This document shows, piece by piece, positions 19,401 through 29,389 of a stretch of 50,972 nt of DNA; within the stretch, counting starts at the first letter, position 1; every line of letters starts with the position of its first letter. This DNA is from Prasinococcaceae sp. CCMP 1430. Taxonomy: Eukaryota > Prasinodermophyta > Palmophyllophyceae > Prasinococcales > Prasinococcaceae. The position numbers and the translations under genes are program-made. The stretch lies in NCBI GenBank assembly GCA_013416795.1, contig RQSC01001207.1, positions 1 to 50,972 on the forward strand, read 5' to 3'. A model generated the notes under the pieces. It was given only the letters and a program-made list of their open reading frames with translations. It made no database searches and was not told the origin of the DNA.

Positions 19401-21358
19401 CGCAGACGGGCGCGCACTCGTGGGCGGACGGTGGAGGTTTGCTCTCCGCAGCTGGTGTGGGTGCGCGCGCGGCGCTTTCCATCGCCCTGAGCGGATGGTT
19501 GTGTGATGACCAGGGCAGGATCCGTGATACCATGGTGCCGCATGAGCTGAGAACAGCGCTCTGCGGCGAGGGTGGCGCTGGCGTAGCGTTTCTCCCTACC
19601 GTGGCGGGGGGGTGCATGGTCACTCCGGCATTGGAGGGCGTGGCAGGCGCGCTGACGGTGCAGATGCCGCACTCGGGCGACGCACTGCGCACGAGCTCCG
19701 CGGCGCACGCGGCAGTGTCGCGCCTGGGAGCCGCTGCGCTCGCGCAGCGCCTGATGACGCTTGGCGAAGGCGCGTCGAGCGCCTCAGCGACGGTAGTCTC
19801 GATGGCCGTGAAGGACTGTGATGATGCTGCGCGCGCAGAGAAAGATGCAAAATGCGCCCTCGCATCGATGTCCGCGCTCGAGGTATATGCCGCACATTGG
19901 CAGTCGCCTTGCGAGACGCTGCGCATGGCGTCGCGTACGCTCTTACAAGCGTCTGCCGCCGGCCCTGGCACCATGGAGATCATCGCCGGTGCTGCGTTTG
20001 ACGAAGCCGCGCTGGTGCAGGCGCGCTCGGCGCCTCGCGCACGGATGGGGAGGGTGGAGCGTGGGGATGTGGAGCGCGCAGAGTTACACATCATTATGGG
20101 GGGGGCGGCCGCCCTGGCCGCGCCGCTGCCCGCTCGGGCCACGGTCGCTTCTGCAGTCGGCCCGGCACTCGCCGCGCTGGTCCACGCGGGGCCCTCCGCC
20201 GGAGTCGCTGCAGCGGCAGACATCCTCGCAGATGGCATCGACGTTTGGCAGGAGAACCTTACGCCCAGGCAAATGGCGGCACTCGTCGTCGACGCATTCG
20301 CGCTGTCTGCTGAGCTGCAATCGGTTGGGCTGCAGCGCGAAGGCGACAGCGCAGACGGCGCCTCTGGCGAGGGAGGAGGCGCTGGCAGTCTGAGCGCTAT
20401 GGCCGCCGCGGCCGCTCGCGAAGCCACCGCCAGGCTGCTCGCCGCACTGTTGCGCGCGGACACCGCGCTCGTGTTGCGGCGCATCAAGTGGCAGTTGGAG
20501 GAAGTGGAGCCGGGATCGCCCGCTCACGCTACCGCGTTCGTTGCAGTCACGCGCGCGGTCAGTGCTCGCCCCGAGGCGCTGCGCCCGCATCTGCCCTTGC
20601 TCGGCCACGTGCTACACCAGGCGATGCAGCCGGCCAACGACGAGCTGCGCCGCAGCTGCCTGCCGCGATGCATGGCGCTCTGTCGGACGCTGGCAGAGAC
20701 TTACCATGAGGTCGCATTCCACGAGCAAGGGATGCGCCTTGCGATGGCGGACACCATGCCGTCCGCGGCATCGGTCGTCACGGGGGCGGGTGACGACGAA
20801 CAGGTGGCAGCAGCGGCGGCGGCAGCGGAGGCCGCTGCAGCAGCGGCCGGCGGCGCGCGGCCAGCGGCATTGGCGTTCGATCTCGGTGGCGCGGCGCGCA
20901 TGTGGCGCTTTGAGCGATCTTGCGGCGCGCGAGCGGGGTCAAATGCGGTCCGTGCGGCGCTCGCGGCGCGCAGCCGCGCGGCTACTGCCGTGGGCGCCGC
21001 AGGCGCGCGGGCGGACGTGCACATGCTGTCGTTCTCTCCGGACGGGCGACATCTGGCTTCGCTTTCAAGTCGCGACTGTGCCCTTCGCGTGTGGCCGCTC
21101 GCGCGCGTCGCTGGCGATGGTGCGAGCGTCTTCGGTGCGGCGCTGAGCTCGCTGGGTGCCACGTCGCTCGGTGCGGCTGTGGCGGGCGCGGGAAGCGGAC
21201 AGGATCGCGCCACCTCCGTGGGCGTCGAGAGGTGCAAGGAGGTTGAGGCCATGCCTCCTGAGGCGCCGAGGTCTAGGCAGTTCGTGTTCGAATGGTCACG
21301 CGGCGGCGCGGTGGCCGTGCGCAGGACAAAGGATCTGAGCGTGCTCGCGAGCGTTTGA
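16484..21358 (+). CDS. WDR7: WDR7 / rabconnectin-3 beta-like WD40 protein
   Basis: One 4875-nt exon, 1624 aa. The N-terminal ~900 residues hold poorly conserved WD40 units, for example VFTGGRDGVVLRWDVEE, SILSCAADGGVLLWSV, RCLAPSRR and LLVSSGDDWTVRVW. The C-terminal third has an alpha-helical block (LVLRRIKWQLEEVEPGSPAH, ARPEALRPHLPLLGHVL) and a final WD pair (MLSFSPDGRHLASLSSRDCA, then LRVWPLAR). This order matches WDR7/WDR72, which with DMXL proteins assemble and activate the V-ATPase on endosomes and vesicles. Residues ~504-517 are an MD/ME repeat encoded by a hexanucleotide microsatellite. I see no DMXL partner in the window. Confidence 0.82.
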   Translation: MSGLAASPTAMAHPAMHAWRSPSDAQSSQGADRTHGGAHTGGGAGGQGITPPLSAAAACWPARPPAHEACCVCTVARPDGEPGASGVGDGVGAWVFTGGRDGVVLRWDVEEASGASSEDLSEGEGAARRMWPALALCRHRAPVMDLEPIESTSAGSGAGLAEGSALRGGKVDSILSCAADGGVLLWSVSDGRCVGACVLLPSVGSPRAAKALPCRSGAPSPLAALACARSDHGVNRAGAAEGCVVILNCDTMSALRYLEAPLSLLALEVHVIPGGPPLGAGSYETGDCTAASAGSVPEDEYVLVAAGASDRTAWCLGTWSALVTSDPIAPVNEAGKDAKGVAGESSARGGRPLEVTDMVVPLPHASSGGLAWPTHAGGNRWGIPAVAVAPGGQALVRRTARTVTVTWARNGEVIASLSASKAAADIARRLGASEAAGDESRWAGAMVVVLPLKTSDDELIHLLAWLADGSAVVYELPLALGGCLSPAKPHWEGTCAHSGGHSFMDMEMDMEMDMDMDLKLGTLASGGGTQPFPKQQSLAADSATEDSAATDPRVCWAVAGVRHCQAVVYGQTGDHVSRSITRVAARDADEDCPPTQITETTLFTLGSDGSLTRLASSCLADAWVDRTGDSAEPANDSCEGAIGASQLSVCTAFPADAGLDAAGDLDYEMGWLVACGYSNGTIAVHQLPGSMQGSDAPLCVLQGAHDSRVRCLAPSRRAPPRGAVAEERWERLLVSSGDDWTVRVWAALNGEALLCVSPHAGPSAALFAPPCDALFNWSQCIGSIGEDGGVALVSVADHGGGAQGGGCNEGDAVFPRTVVASFPGHPSMPVDGVWDARRGMLACLCIDRVRATLAEGGASVSPTQRQSQEGPSTPGHGMAYADVAEHECAQEGSAECLLVWDVDTSSLQRVVHGRDASALLYHLKARARASTSGGSPARQAGVRLSNPLHVSSPMGGMCVLACNVPQLLAQPVPQTGAHSWADGGGLLSAAGVGARAALSIALSGWLCDDQGRIRDTMVPHELRTALCGEGGAGVAFLPTVAGGCMVTPALEGVAGALTVQMPHSGDALRTSSAAHAAVSRLGAAALAQRLMTLGEGASSASATVVSMAVKDCDDAARAEKDAKCALASMSALEVYAAHWQSPCETLRMASRTLLQASAAGPGTMEIIAGAAFDEAALVQARSAPRARMGRVERGDVERAELHIIMGGAAALAAPLPARATVASAVGPALAALVHAGPSAGVAAAADILADGIDVWQENLTPRQMAALVVDAFALSAELQSVGLQREGDSADGASGEGGGAGSLSAMAAAAAREATARLLAALLRADTALVLRRIKWQLEEVEPGSPAHATAFVAVTRAVSARPEALRPHLPLLGHVLHQAMQPANDELRRSCLPRCMALCRTLAETYHEVAFHEQGMRLAMADTMPSAASVVTGAGDDEQVAAAAAAAEAAAAAAGGARPAALAFDLGGAARMWRFERSCGARAGSNAVRAALAARSRAATAVGAAGARADVHMLSFSPDGRHLASLSSRDCALRVWPLARVAGDGASVFGAALSSLGATSLGAAVAGAGSGQDRATSVGVERCKEVEAMPPEAPRSRQFVFEWSRGGAVAVRRTKDLSVLASV
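17993..18034 (+). repeat. In-frame hexanucleotide repeat (ATGGAC/ATGGAA) in WDR7
   Basis: Seven tandem units alternate ATGGAC and ATGGAA, ending in ATGGAT, and encode MDMEMDMEMDMDMD inside the WDR7 frame. Because units are multiples of three, length change keeps frame. It lies in a linker between WD units. Confidence 0.9.
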
Positions 21359-21521
21359 CGAGGGTGGGGGAGCTATAATATCTATGGATGACTTTATTGA
21401 TGTGTCTGCTCGCAACCCTCTGCTTGCCGCCCAGGTGGGCGGGCGTCTACTACGACTCTGTGTGCTCATCATGACGCGGCATGTGCGCATGAGCACGCTC
21501 CGCCTGCCGCGCCGCATGCCT

Positions 21522-23342
21522 TCAGGAGCAGTGGCGCATGGCAGAGAGCAATGCCGAGGACATGCTGTTGTTGTTCTCTTCGAAGGCCGCGTCGTCTAGG
21601 TCGAGCACCGAGCACGCGGTCAGGGGCACTTCCTTGAGAGGCCCACCGCGGTCGTCGGAGGCGAAGCTGCCACCGTCGTCGCTCTCTTCCCCGCACGAGT
21701 CTAAGCCATCGGCCATCATGGCGTCGGCATCGATCCTCTCGAGCGGGGCCACACCTGCGTTCATCGGGATGTCCAGCGGTGGCAGCATGCTCACGGGTGG
21801 CAGCATCGGGCATGCTTGCGCGGAGCCCTCGGGCCCAGACAGCAGCTGCACGGCCGGGAGTCTCGTCGCCGAGGCTGCACGCCCAGCCGCAGCCGAGACG
21901 TCGGGCACCACTGGCGTCGCCGGCAAAGGCGTCAACGGGGCTGTGGGTGACGTCGCCGCGGCAGATGAGAGCATGGGCCTGCCCGACAGGACGACCGCCT
22001 CCGAAGGGTGGTGGAAGAGCTCGACGAAGGTTGCGGCTGGCGCGCTCACTACACGATGAGGCATCCTGCATTGGTTATTCTGCAGCCCCGCGCCGCCGAA
22101 CGCTGGCAGAGGCACGAGCTCGGAGAGAGGCGGTGGCCTGGTCGAGGGGGCAGTAGGCAGCAGCTCGAAGTTCCTGGTCGCCTCGTTGGCCTCGCCTGAT
22201 CCGATGCGGCTGTGGGCGGCAACGCCGGTGGGAGCGGGCGGATGGGTGGACCTCGCGAGCAGCAGCTCGTCGTCCTCGATCGATGACGGCCTTGACGCGT
22301 CGAGTCGCGTGGCGCCTGGCTTGGAACTCGCCCTGCTGCACTTGCCCTCCTTGCTCATGTCGAAGGCGATATGCCGCTGCATTGCAGGCATGTCCTCCTC
22401 CTTGCAGCTCTCGAGCAGTCGCAGCTCTTCCGCGTACTCGCTGACGTTGTAGTTGGTCACAGCCTTTCGGCCCCTCGATGCAATCGCCGCGCGATCGTAG
22501 GCCCTGGCAGCGTCCTCGCCAGTCGCAAAGGTGCCGAGGTACTGATAGCGCTGTCCGAGGAACTTTCCGATGCGAGCCTCCCAGCGTCCCGTCGACGGCC
22601 TCCAGGAGACGCCCCGCCACGAGCTGGTCCCGCGGCTGAACCCCTGCGACTCCCGGCGGAGCTTCACGATGGCCTCTTCGCAACTCAGACCGTTGAGCTG
22701 CTTCATTGCTTCGTCGTAGTCGCTTGGCGGAAAGTTCAGCATCTTGACGGCTGCATCGCGCGGCCGCAAGCGCAAGCACGCCCTGTCGAAGACTCGCGCG
22801 GCCGTCTCCTCGCTCGCAAACGATCCGAGGTACAATTGCCGCCCATGTGCCCACAGATGCGCCTCCCAGCGCCCGGTGGACTTGTGGATGGCCACGCCGC
22901 GGTACCTGCTGCTGTTCTCCTTGCCGCTGCCACCACCAGACTCGGCTGCGTGGTCTGGCGCGGCGAGCGTCGACGTGGAGGGGAGGGCCTCCGACTGCGT
23001 GCGCCTTGGGGCTCTGCTGCGCCTCGAGGAGGGCTGCCGCAAACCGGCCTTCTTGGCCGGGGTGGGGGGCGCGATTGTGCCCCTGTGGGATGGCGAGTGT
23101 AGTTCAATGTCCTGGAGGCGCAGCGGTACGCTCATGGCGTGGGGGTGCGCGGGGAGGGGGGCTGTCGGCGCGTGGGCGTCGTGATAAGAGCGATGCGAGG
23201 GGCTGGGCACGCGAGGGGAAGGCGCGCGCGTGTCGGCAGCGGCGCGCGCATTGTCAGCAGCGCTGGGGCTGGCACCGCCGCCGCTCGCGCCACGCGAGCG
23301 ACGGGATTTCGCCGCGCCAGCCGCGCGGCTCGCGCGGGCCAT
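21522..23342 (-). CDS. Double AP2-domain DNA-binding protein (AP2/ERF superfamily), gene A
   Basis: 606 aa from the ATG at 23342; a second ATG at 23135 (MSVPLRLQDIEL) would remove 69 basic Ser/Arg/Ala-rich residues. Two AP2 domains sit at residues ~145-210 (SRYRGVAIHKSTGRWEAHLW, YLGSFASEETAARVFDRA) and ~240-305 (SSWRGVSWRPSTGRWEARIG, YLGTFATGEDAARAYDRAA), with a linker of about 30 residues. That is the arrangement of plant AP2/ANT-type regulators. The C-terminal ~300 residues are low complexity and end in an acidic stretch with ADGLDSCGEESDDGG, which could act as an activation domain. Likely a nuclear transcription factor. The neighbour 1.7 kb away on the other strand is a paralogue. Confidence 0.85.
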   Translation of the reverse strand: MARASRAAGAAKSRRSRGASGGGASPSAADNARAAADTRAPSPRVPSPSHRSYHDAHAPTAPLPAHPHAMSVPLRLQDIELHSPSHRGTIAPPTPAKKAGLRQPSSRRSRAPRRTQSEALPSTSTLAAPDHAAESGGGSGKENSSRYRGVAIHKSTGRWEAHLWAHGRQLYLGSFASEETAARVFDRACLRLRPRDAAVKMLNFPPSDYDEAMKQLNGLSCEEAIVKLRRESQGFSRGTSSWRGVSWRPSTGRWEARIGKFLGQRYQYLGTFATGEDAARAYDRAAIASRGRKAVTNYNVSEYAEELRLLESCKEEDMPAMQRHIAFDMSKEGKCSRASSKPGATRLDASRPSSIEDDELLLARSTHPPAPTGVAAHSRIGSGEANEATRNFELLPTAPSTRPPPLSELVPLPAFGGAGLQNNQCRMPHRVVSAPAATFVELFHHPSEAVVLSGRPMLSSAAATSPTAPLTPLPATPVVPDVSAAAGRAASATRLPAVQLLSGPEGSAQACPMLPPVSMLPPLDIPMNAGVAPLERIDADAMMADGLDSCGEESDDGGSFASDDRGGPLKEVPLTACSVLDLDDAAFEENNNSMSSALLSAMRHCS

Positions 23343-25082
23343 GCGGCAGCCCGCCGTCCCAACTCCCTGAGCCCACGCGGCGCCGGGCTGGTGGTGTGGT
23401 GTGTGTGTTTGGGGGTGTAGGTGTGTGCGTGTGTTGTAGGTGGGTGGGGCAAAGCGGGCGCGCACGCGCGGCGCGGGCGCGCGGCGCTGGCGAGCGGTAG
23501 ACGGAGAGAACGAGGGCGCCCAGCGGCCCCCCCTGCCGCGTCCCTCCCGGATCCTGGGGCGGTGCGCGCCGCGCGCGCCCGGTGAGGCGCACGCCGCCGC
23601 GCCGCGATCGGATGCAATTTCCGGCCGCGAAAAAGGGCGCGTCCGACGCCGCGCGAGAGTGCGAACGCACTTCCTCCGCCGCGGCGTCGCGCGGACCCCC
23701 GCCGCCGAAACCTGCCATCGGCGGGAAAACGCCGCCGGGGCCGCGCCCTGAGGTCGGAAATCGCGCGGCGGCCGGGCCGCCGCGCCGTAGTGACGGAGTA
23801 GGGTCTACAATTTTAACCCTAATGGTGCGTGCACCTGCCCAACGCCAACCGTGTACCATTGGTAGGAGAAAGAGGGAGAGAGAGACCTTTCGTTTTGCCC
23901 TCGTCGGGACGCGCATGCGTTTCGATGGGGCGCGCCGCCCCTCGGGAACGGCGGAGCGCGAGCGCCAAAAACAGCAGCGGGTGCGTCGATGGACGGAATC
24001 GATATCGACCTCCATCGAGATGGTATCATGTGACATATGGTAGGAAGGCGCAGGGCACCTGAGGACGCGCTCCGTGCAGAACGCAGGAAGGCGATGCTTT
24101 GGAGGCAGGAGCGGTTGCGATTTCACGCGCCAGGGCCGCCCGGGTTTTGATGGCATTTTCGAACGCGTCTGGTGAGACCCGCCCCGCACATCCGGATCCG
24201 CGGATCCGCCAACAGCCGCGCTCTGCGCGCGCGCGCGCGCGCGTCGCGCAATCTTTTTCCGGCGCCGCGCAGCGCCCGTCGTTTCGCCCGGGGCCTTCAT
24301 CGAATGAGGCCCGGCGTGGGGGCACACGAGCGGCCCATCGCCGCGTTCCTCTCCTCTCCTTGGCGGGGATATGATCCGGGGATGGGCGGACAGCGCAGGG
24401 CCCCGCGGCCGGCCCGCCCTCGCCCGACTCCGCCCCGCCGCCCGCAAAAAAAAAAAAACGGGACGAAAAAACGCCGCGCTCGCGTGCGCGCTCGCATGAG
24501 GTTTGGCATACACGGACACGTCCAGACAGGGTAAAACTTCCGTAAAACAAGCGAGCAAGGAAAAGGAAAAAAGTTCAGGCATTTTAAAATAATTTTGCAA
24601 CTCCGTTCTGAGGCCTCTGATTATGAGTCACGGATGGATGCGGGGCGGGGCGGGTGCCAATGCACGCGACAATGCCAATTAATTCCAACGAAATTCGATC
24701 AATGTCAGCGCACGCCAGCGCGCGGCTTTTTTTTTTTGGCCGCGAATTCAATTGAATTCGCCGTCGCGCGGCGCGCCTGCGTGCCTCCCTGCGGCTTTGT
24801 TTGTTGTTGGCGCGCGTTATGAATTCGACGGCAGGTGTTGAGAGAGAGCTCTCGTTCCGAGGCGCGCTTTTTTATTTTTTTTATCTCGATCGGCGCGGCG
24901 CGCCACAGCGCGCGCTGGTGGCGCCCCTCCCCCTCTCCCGGGGCTGCCGGCCGCGACGGGGTGCCGCCGCTCGCGCGCGTAGGTCGTGTGTGTGTGTGTG
25001 TTGCAGGGGGGGGGGGGAGGGGTGCCGCAAGGGGTGCCACCGTCCCGGGCGCGCAGCGAATAGAGGCCGCGGCCGCCGCGCG
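23343..25082. promoter_or_regulatory. Long divergent intergenic region between the two AP2 genes
   Basis: At 1.74 kb this is the longest gene-free stretch. It contains a TG-rich tract (about 23388-23448), TAGGGTCTA at 23799-23807 beside AACCCTAA at 23815-23822, an A12 run near 24450, an AT-rich patch (about 24535-24605, TTTTAAAATAATTTTGC) likely near a start site of gene B, two poly-T runs (24727-24738 and around 24870), a (GT)n run at 24985-25001 and a G12 run at 25006-25017. Open frames crossing it are GC-rich shadows without conserved features. The size suits extensive regulation of the two AP2 genes. Confidence 0.45.
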
Positions 25083-25194
25083 ATGCCCGCGCGATGCCCG
25101 CGGGCGCTTCCGGGCGCGATGGCAATGCTCGAGTCACCACCGCAGCTCGCGCTGGTGCCGCACGCGGCGCTGGGCGGGGATTGCTGCTACGGGG

Positions 25195-25227
<33 letters not shown>

Positions 25228-27716
25228 CGTCCTCGTCGGGCGTGGTGGTCGCAGTGGCAGTGGCGGAGGCTGCGCGGCCGGGAGAGGGGGGCGAGGGCGT
25301 GGCGGTCGGCGCGGCGCGGCCGGTCGCGAGGGGCACGAAGCGCGCGTCCGGCACCCGCCCACCACGCGCGAGCGGCACCAGGAAGAGGGCGAGCGGCGCG
25401 CGCGCCCCGCGCGCCGGCGGCGAGGGGGCGGCTAAGAGCAGCGCCGCCGGGGGCAGTGGCAAGCCCGCAAGGTCGTCGAGGTACCGCGGCGTGGCGCAGC
25501 ACAAGGTGACGCGCCGATGGGAGAGCCACATCTGGCACGACAAACGCCAGTGTTACCTGGGCTCTTTCGACACGGAGGAGGACGCGGCGGTGGCCTACGA
25601 CCAGGGCGCGCTCAGGCTGAAGGGGCGCGAAAAGGCGGCGCTGAACTTCCCGGAGCGCGACTACTCCGAGTTCGAGCGCGAGACCCAGGGCATGGGAGCG
25701 GAGGAGGCGATCGCCCACCTGCGCCGCGCGTCGTCGGGCTTCTGTCGCGGGCAGGCTAAGTACCGCGGCGTGAGCTTCCGCCCCGCCACGAAGAGGTGGG
25801 AGGCCCGCATGTCGGGCATCACGAGCCGGAAGTACACCTACCTGGGCACCTACGATTCGGCCGCGGAGGCCGCAGCGGCGTACGACCGCGCCGCGATCGC
25901 GTGCAAGGGCAAGGAGGCAATGACCAACTTCGCCATCTCGAACTACTCGGAGGAGCTGGGGGCGCTGGCAGCGGCGTCCAAGTCGAGCCTCCGCAGCAAC
26001 GATGGCAGGCCCTCCCGCGCAACGGTGGCCGCGCTGAATGCCATGTCCGCGGATTACTTCGACAAGGAGGCCGAGCGCAAGCGCAAGGTCGCAGCGTCTA
26101 CCCCCGAGAGCGCGCGCAAGCGTAGGAGAAGGCAAGCGGAGGAGCGGAAACGCGCGGGCATCGCGCGAGGCGCAGGCGCCTTTGGAGCGTTCGGCGGCAT
26201 CGACAGGGACGGAGGGGCCTTTCGTCTTCAGGAGTCGCCCCGGCGTGGGCACGCGCATGGAGTTGAGTCGCAGCGACAAGCGGGTGAGTTGCACGCTGGC
26301 GGCGGGCTCGTCCACAACCCCTTCGGCGGCAGCGCCGGAGCGAATGTGCTGCAGCCGAGCGCGCGCGTCAACCTGAACGCTGCTTTCGATCAGGGAGGCA
26401 ACCCGGCCAGCCCACGCCGCCTGCTGTCGTACTCGAGCGCACCTCCTCCTTACCAGCAGCTGCTGGCGGCGACGCTGCCCATTCTGGGCTCGCCGGTGGC
26501 GCCCCACGGCGGGATGCCCTTCACACAGGCGCATGTCGCGGCGACTCTGCTGCTGACCCCGCCGGGACACGGCGACCCCGTCACCGACGAGAATCGAGGA
26601 CCGCTGAGCGCTAACATTATACGCCACGAGGGTGCGGGTGCCCACCTCGGGATGCCACCTGGAAATGCTGCCGCACAGGCTAAGGTGAAGCGCCGCTCGT
26701 CGATCGAGCTTTTCCCCACGGCGAACGCCGCCTTGCACGGCCCAGAGCGCGACGGCAACGGCGTGTTGCCACCGTCTGGAAGCGAATCACCGGTGCCCCA
26801 TCTGTCAGACCATTCCACGGGATGCGGGGGGGGGGCTGCCGAAATGCAGCAGCCGAGCGCCTTCGCCGAGGTCTCGCCGATTCCGGTGACACCAGCGGAT
26901 CACCAACCACCTCACGACCGACCTGGTTTTGGTGGCGATGCCCAGCAGGGCGCTACGAACGCTGGTGGCAGTGGGCGCCGTGGTAATGCTTGTGCAGCTG
27001 CCGCCGAGCAGCCCGTGCCCGTGGTCTGGGACGAGCTCTTCCAAGCCGGGGGCGGAAGCGGGAACGCGCCCCAGCCGGGCACCGCAAGGAGCGCCGCGAG
27101 TGCGGGGGATGGCGGCCGCGCAGATGCCAACGCCAACGACAGTCTGCGCTTGCCCGGGGACGCCTCGCTGCGCTCGCTGCGCTCGCTGCAGAGCCTGCGG
27201 CACCTGAGCTCAAGCTTCCAGGAAAGTCAATTTTCAAAGCTCTTCCCGCGCGAGAGCAGCAAAAGCCTCATGATGGGAGTCGATGCCACCGCGTTCGAAG
27301 AAACGCTGCGCGTTTGGCAGGACAACGCGGATGAGATGAAGACCCCGCTCCCCGGCCAGCGCGCCTCAGCGACGAACGCGGCGACGCCAGGGGCGCCGCC
27401 GGCTGCAAGGCAAGCGACCAGTGGCGCGAGGGCAGGCACGCAGGCGACGGGCGAGGACTCGACCCCAGCCCCAACGACTGCGATATCCGGCGCGCATACC
27501 AACGCGAAGACTCCCGCAGACCTCCTGGCGAGGCCGACCCCCTTTCGTGCCGTTCCGAGCGGGCGCAAGCTCGGCGCGATCCCGAATGCCGATGAGATTG
27601 GCTCCGCTGTTCAAGCGTGGGGCGAGACCCCGGGAGCCTTGCGCACGCCGTCCTCACTCAGGGATCTGCTGCGAGTGTTCGAGGCGGAGGGCACTGCTGC
27701 TGAAGAGCGCGGATGA
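25083..27716 (+). CDS. Double AP2-domain DNA-binding protein (AP2/ERF superfamily), gene B
   Basis: 877 aa from the ATG at 25083 (25119 is an alternative; an upstream in-frame ATG at 24819 runs through poly-T leader and is unlikely). A Q10 tract (residues 39-48) and basic Arg/Ala/Gly repeats resembling AT-hooks (KRASGTRPPRASGTRKRASG) precede AP2 domain 1 (~132-193: SRYRGVAQHKVTRRWESHIW) and domain 2 (~222-285: KYRGVSFRPATKRWEARMSG). Then comes a basic stretch (KRRRRQAEERKR), a probable nuclear localisation signal. The long tail is low complexity apart from Ser/Leu repeats SLRSLRSLQSLRHLSSS and two related blocks, FEETLRVWQDN and IGSAVQAWGETPG, near the end. Domains and linker match gene A closely. 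Likely a transcription factor. Confidence 0.86.
25197..25226 (+). repeat. CAG trinucleotide repeat coding polyglutamine
   Basis: Ten uninterrupted CAG codons give Q10 near the N terminus of AP2 gene B. Pure CAG repeats are length-unstable in many genomes. Confidence 0.95.
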
Positions 27717-27958
27717 GGAGAAGTGGGCACGCCGTGCACCGGTGTACTAAATCATGGAGACACAGATGCTCGCGTGCTGTCGCATGATATATCGAGCGAG
27801 AGTTGCCGCGAGCGCACGAGCGAGGCGCGCGGGTCTTATTATGGTGTCGAAAGCAAATATATGCCCGCGCCCGCTGTAAAATGTCGACCACTCGATGCAC
27901 CCGCCCCAACATCGCCCACTCTCTGGGTCGGCGCGTGCCGAGGCACTACTCGCCACCT

Positions 27959-29370
27959 CTAGCCGGAGGCAGGCTCGCCGCCCGCGTCAGGCGCAAGCAT
28001 TGCGGCCAGGCCGTCGCCGAAGTCTAGAGCGACAGAGCCATCGATGGAGCGGGATGCCATCGCATATCCGTCCTGGGCGAGGGCCTCTGCCACCTCTGTC
28101 ATCGCCGCGTCGTCAAAGCCCCAGTTCGGCCGGACTAGCAGGGTGGCGGTGCCGAGCTCATGGTCCGCAGCGGCGTCAACCACGCCAGAGGCACGCCCCA
28201 GAGCCGTGCGAACGTAGGCCGCGCACGCCTCACAGCCCATGCCATCCACCTCGAAGGTGAGCGCAACAAGGTTGCCATCCACTGGTGGCGCGATGGCGCG
28301 CGCGCCGCCGCTCCAGAGTAGCAGCTCCGGCATGAAGGTAAGCCCCATAGCCAGCGCGCTCGCGGTGGTGAGCCTCAGCCTGGCGCGCGTGTCGACCTTC
28401 GCCGAGCTGAGGGTAAACACCCACGCCGTGACAAAATATGCTGCCGTGAGCGCTCGCAGGTGCGGGCGCAAAGGGCCAAGCGACGTGTTGAGCCCGGTGC
28501 ACCCACCCGCAGCGACTCCCAGCGAGGCGAGCCAGTTGACCGCCAGCTGCACGGCACAGCAGCTCGAGCCCAGCAGCCCCCCGACGAGCGCTGCCAGCGA
28601 GTCGCGCGCGTGCCGCCAGTGCTGCCCGAGCTCAACAATCTTCACACCACCGCCGCCGCCCTCTCCGCCGGCGGGCTCGTAGCCCGCCTGGGCGAGCGCG
28701 GCGCGCACCCGCAAACCCAGCGCGTCCCGCTCCGCTGCGCTCCTGCCCGCTCGCACAGCAATCGTCGCCACGCCAGTGGCGACGTCAACCTCGACGCCAA
28801 CCACCCCCTCGACGCTGCGACAGGCCTCTTCCGCTGCGCAGGCGCAGGCAATGCAGCCTATCTTTCCTGCAGGCAGCTCCATAACCTCCTCGCTACCGCC
28901 GCGTGCCACGCGCGCCAGCCGCCGATACGCACCGATAGCGTGGAGCGCCTCGGGCAGCAGCGACATGATGGTCACGCCGCACGTGGTCGCCGCCAGCGCT
29001 GGTAATTGCCAGGCCGTGGCCGCAGACCGCGTAGCCGTCCACCACTGCGCGGCCTGCAGAAGCGCCGCGAACGCGAGCGAGTGCGGCCGCAAGGGGCCGA
29101 GCCACGCGTTGGCGCCCGAGCATCCCAGAGCGAGGGCTGAGAGCGCCAGCTGCAGAGCGCAGCAGGCAGAGGCGAGCATCGACACCACCGACCACAGTGC
29201 GAGGCTGTGCGCCGCGTCAAGCGCTGCAAGCTGTACAGCGAACGCCGCTGCCGCTGCGGCGGCGCGCGCGGGCGCGACCGCAGCGGTCGCAGCGGCCACA
29301 AGCGCCTGCGCTGCGAGCGACGCGGCAAGCGTGCGCGCAAACCCGGGGCTCTGCAGCACGTGCGCCGCAC
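27959..29370 (-). CDS. MerT-like/HMA-domain metal-handling membrane protein with internal duplication (5' end lost in gap)
   Basis: The frame is open from the N gap to the stop at 27959 (about 470 aa) with no convincing ATG; the N terminus lies in or beyond the gap. The protein is two copies of one module. Each has membrane helices with a vicinal Cys pair and a GC-x-G-x-N-x2-LGPLRP motif (ACCALQLALSALALGC... LGPLRP; SCCAVQLAVNWLASL... LGPLRP), further helices ending LPE, then a ferredoxin-like HMA domain. HMA 1 has an altered CIACAC site (about 28838-28857); HMA 2 has a standard GMGCEAC (about 28226-28246). The layout recalls bacterial MerT (membrane) plus MerP (HMA) mercury uptake proteins fused and duplicated. 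Metal and direction of transport are unknown. Divergent from the Cys-rich gene starting at 29428. Confidence 0.65.
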
Positions 29371-29389
29371 NNNNNNNNNNNNNNNNNNN
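29371..29389. other. Assembly gap of 19 N
   Basis: Nineteen undetermined bases lie in the short divergent region between the MerT/HMA gene and the next gene, removing at least the start of the former. Confidence 0.99.

Noticed and set aside
18680-20487. Two long minus-strand frames (342 and 369 residues)
   Set aside because: Antisense to WDR7, which is continuous and carries WD motifs; their Ser/Ala/Arg composition is typical of shadows.
23254-24600. 448-residue minus-strand frame in the AP2 intergenic region
   Set aside because: Low-complexity Arg/Ala/Pro content and no domain; it overlaps the 5' part of AP2 gene A in a different frame.
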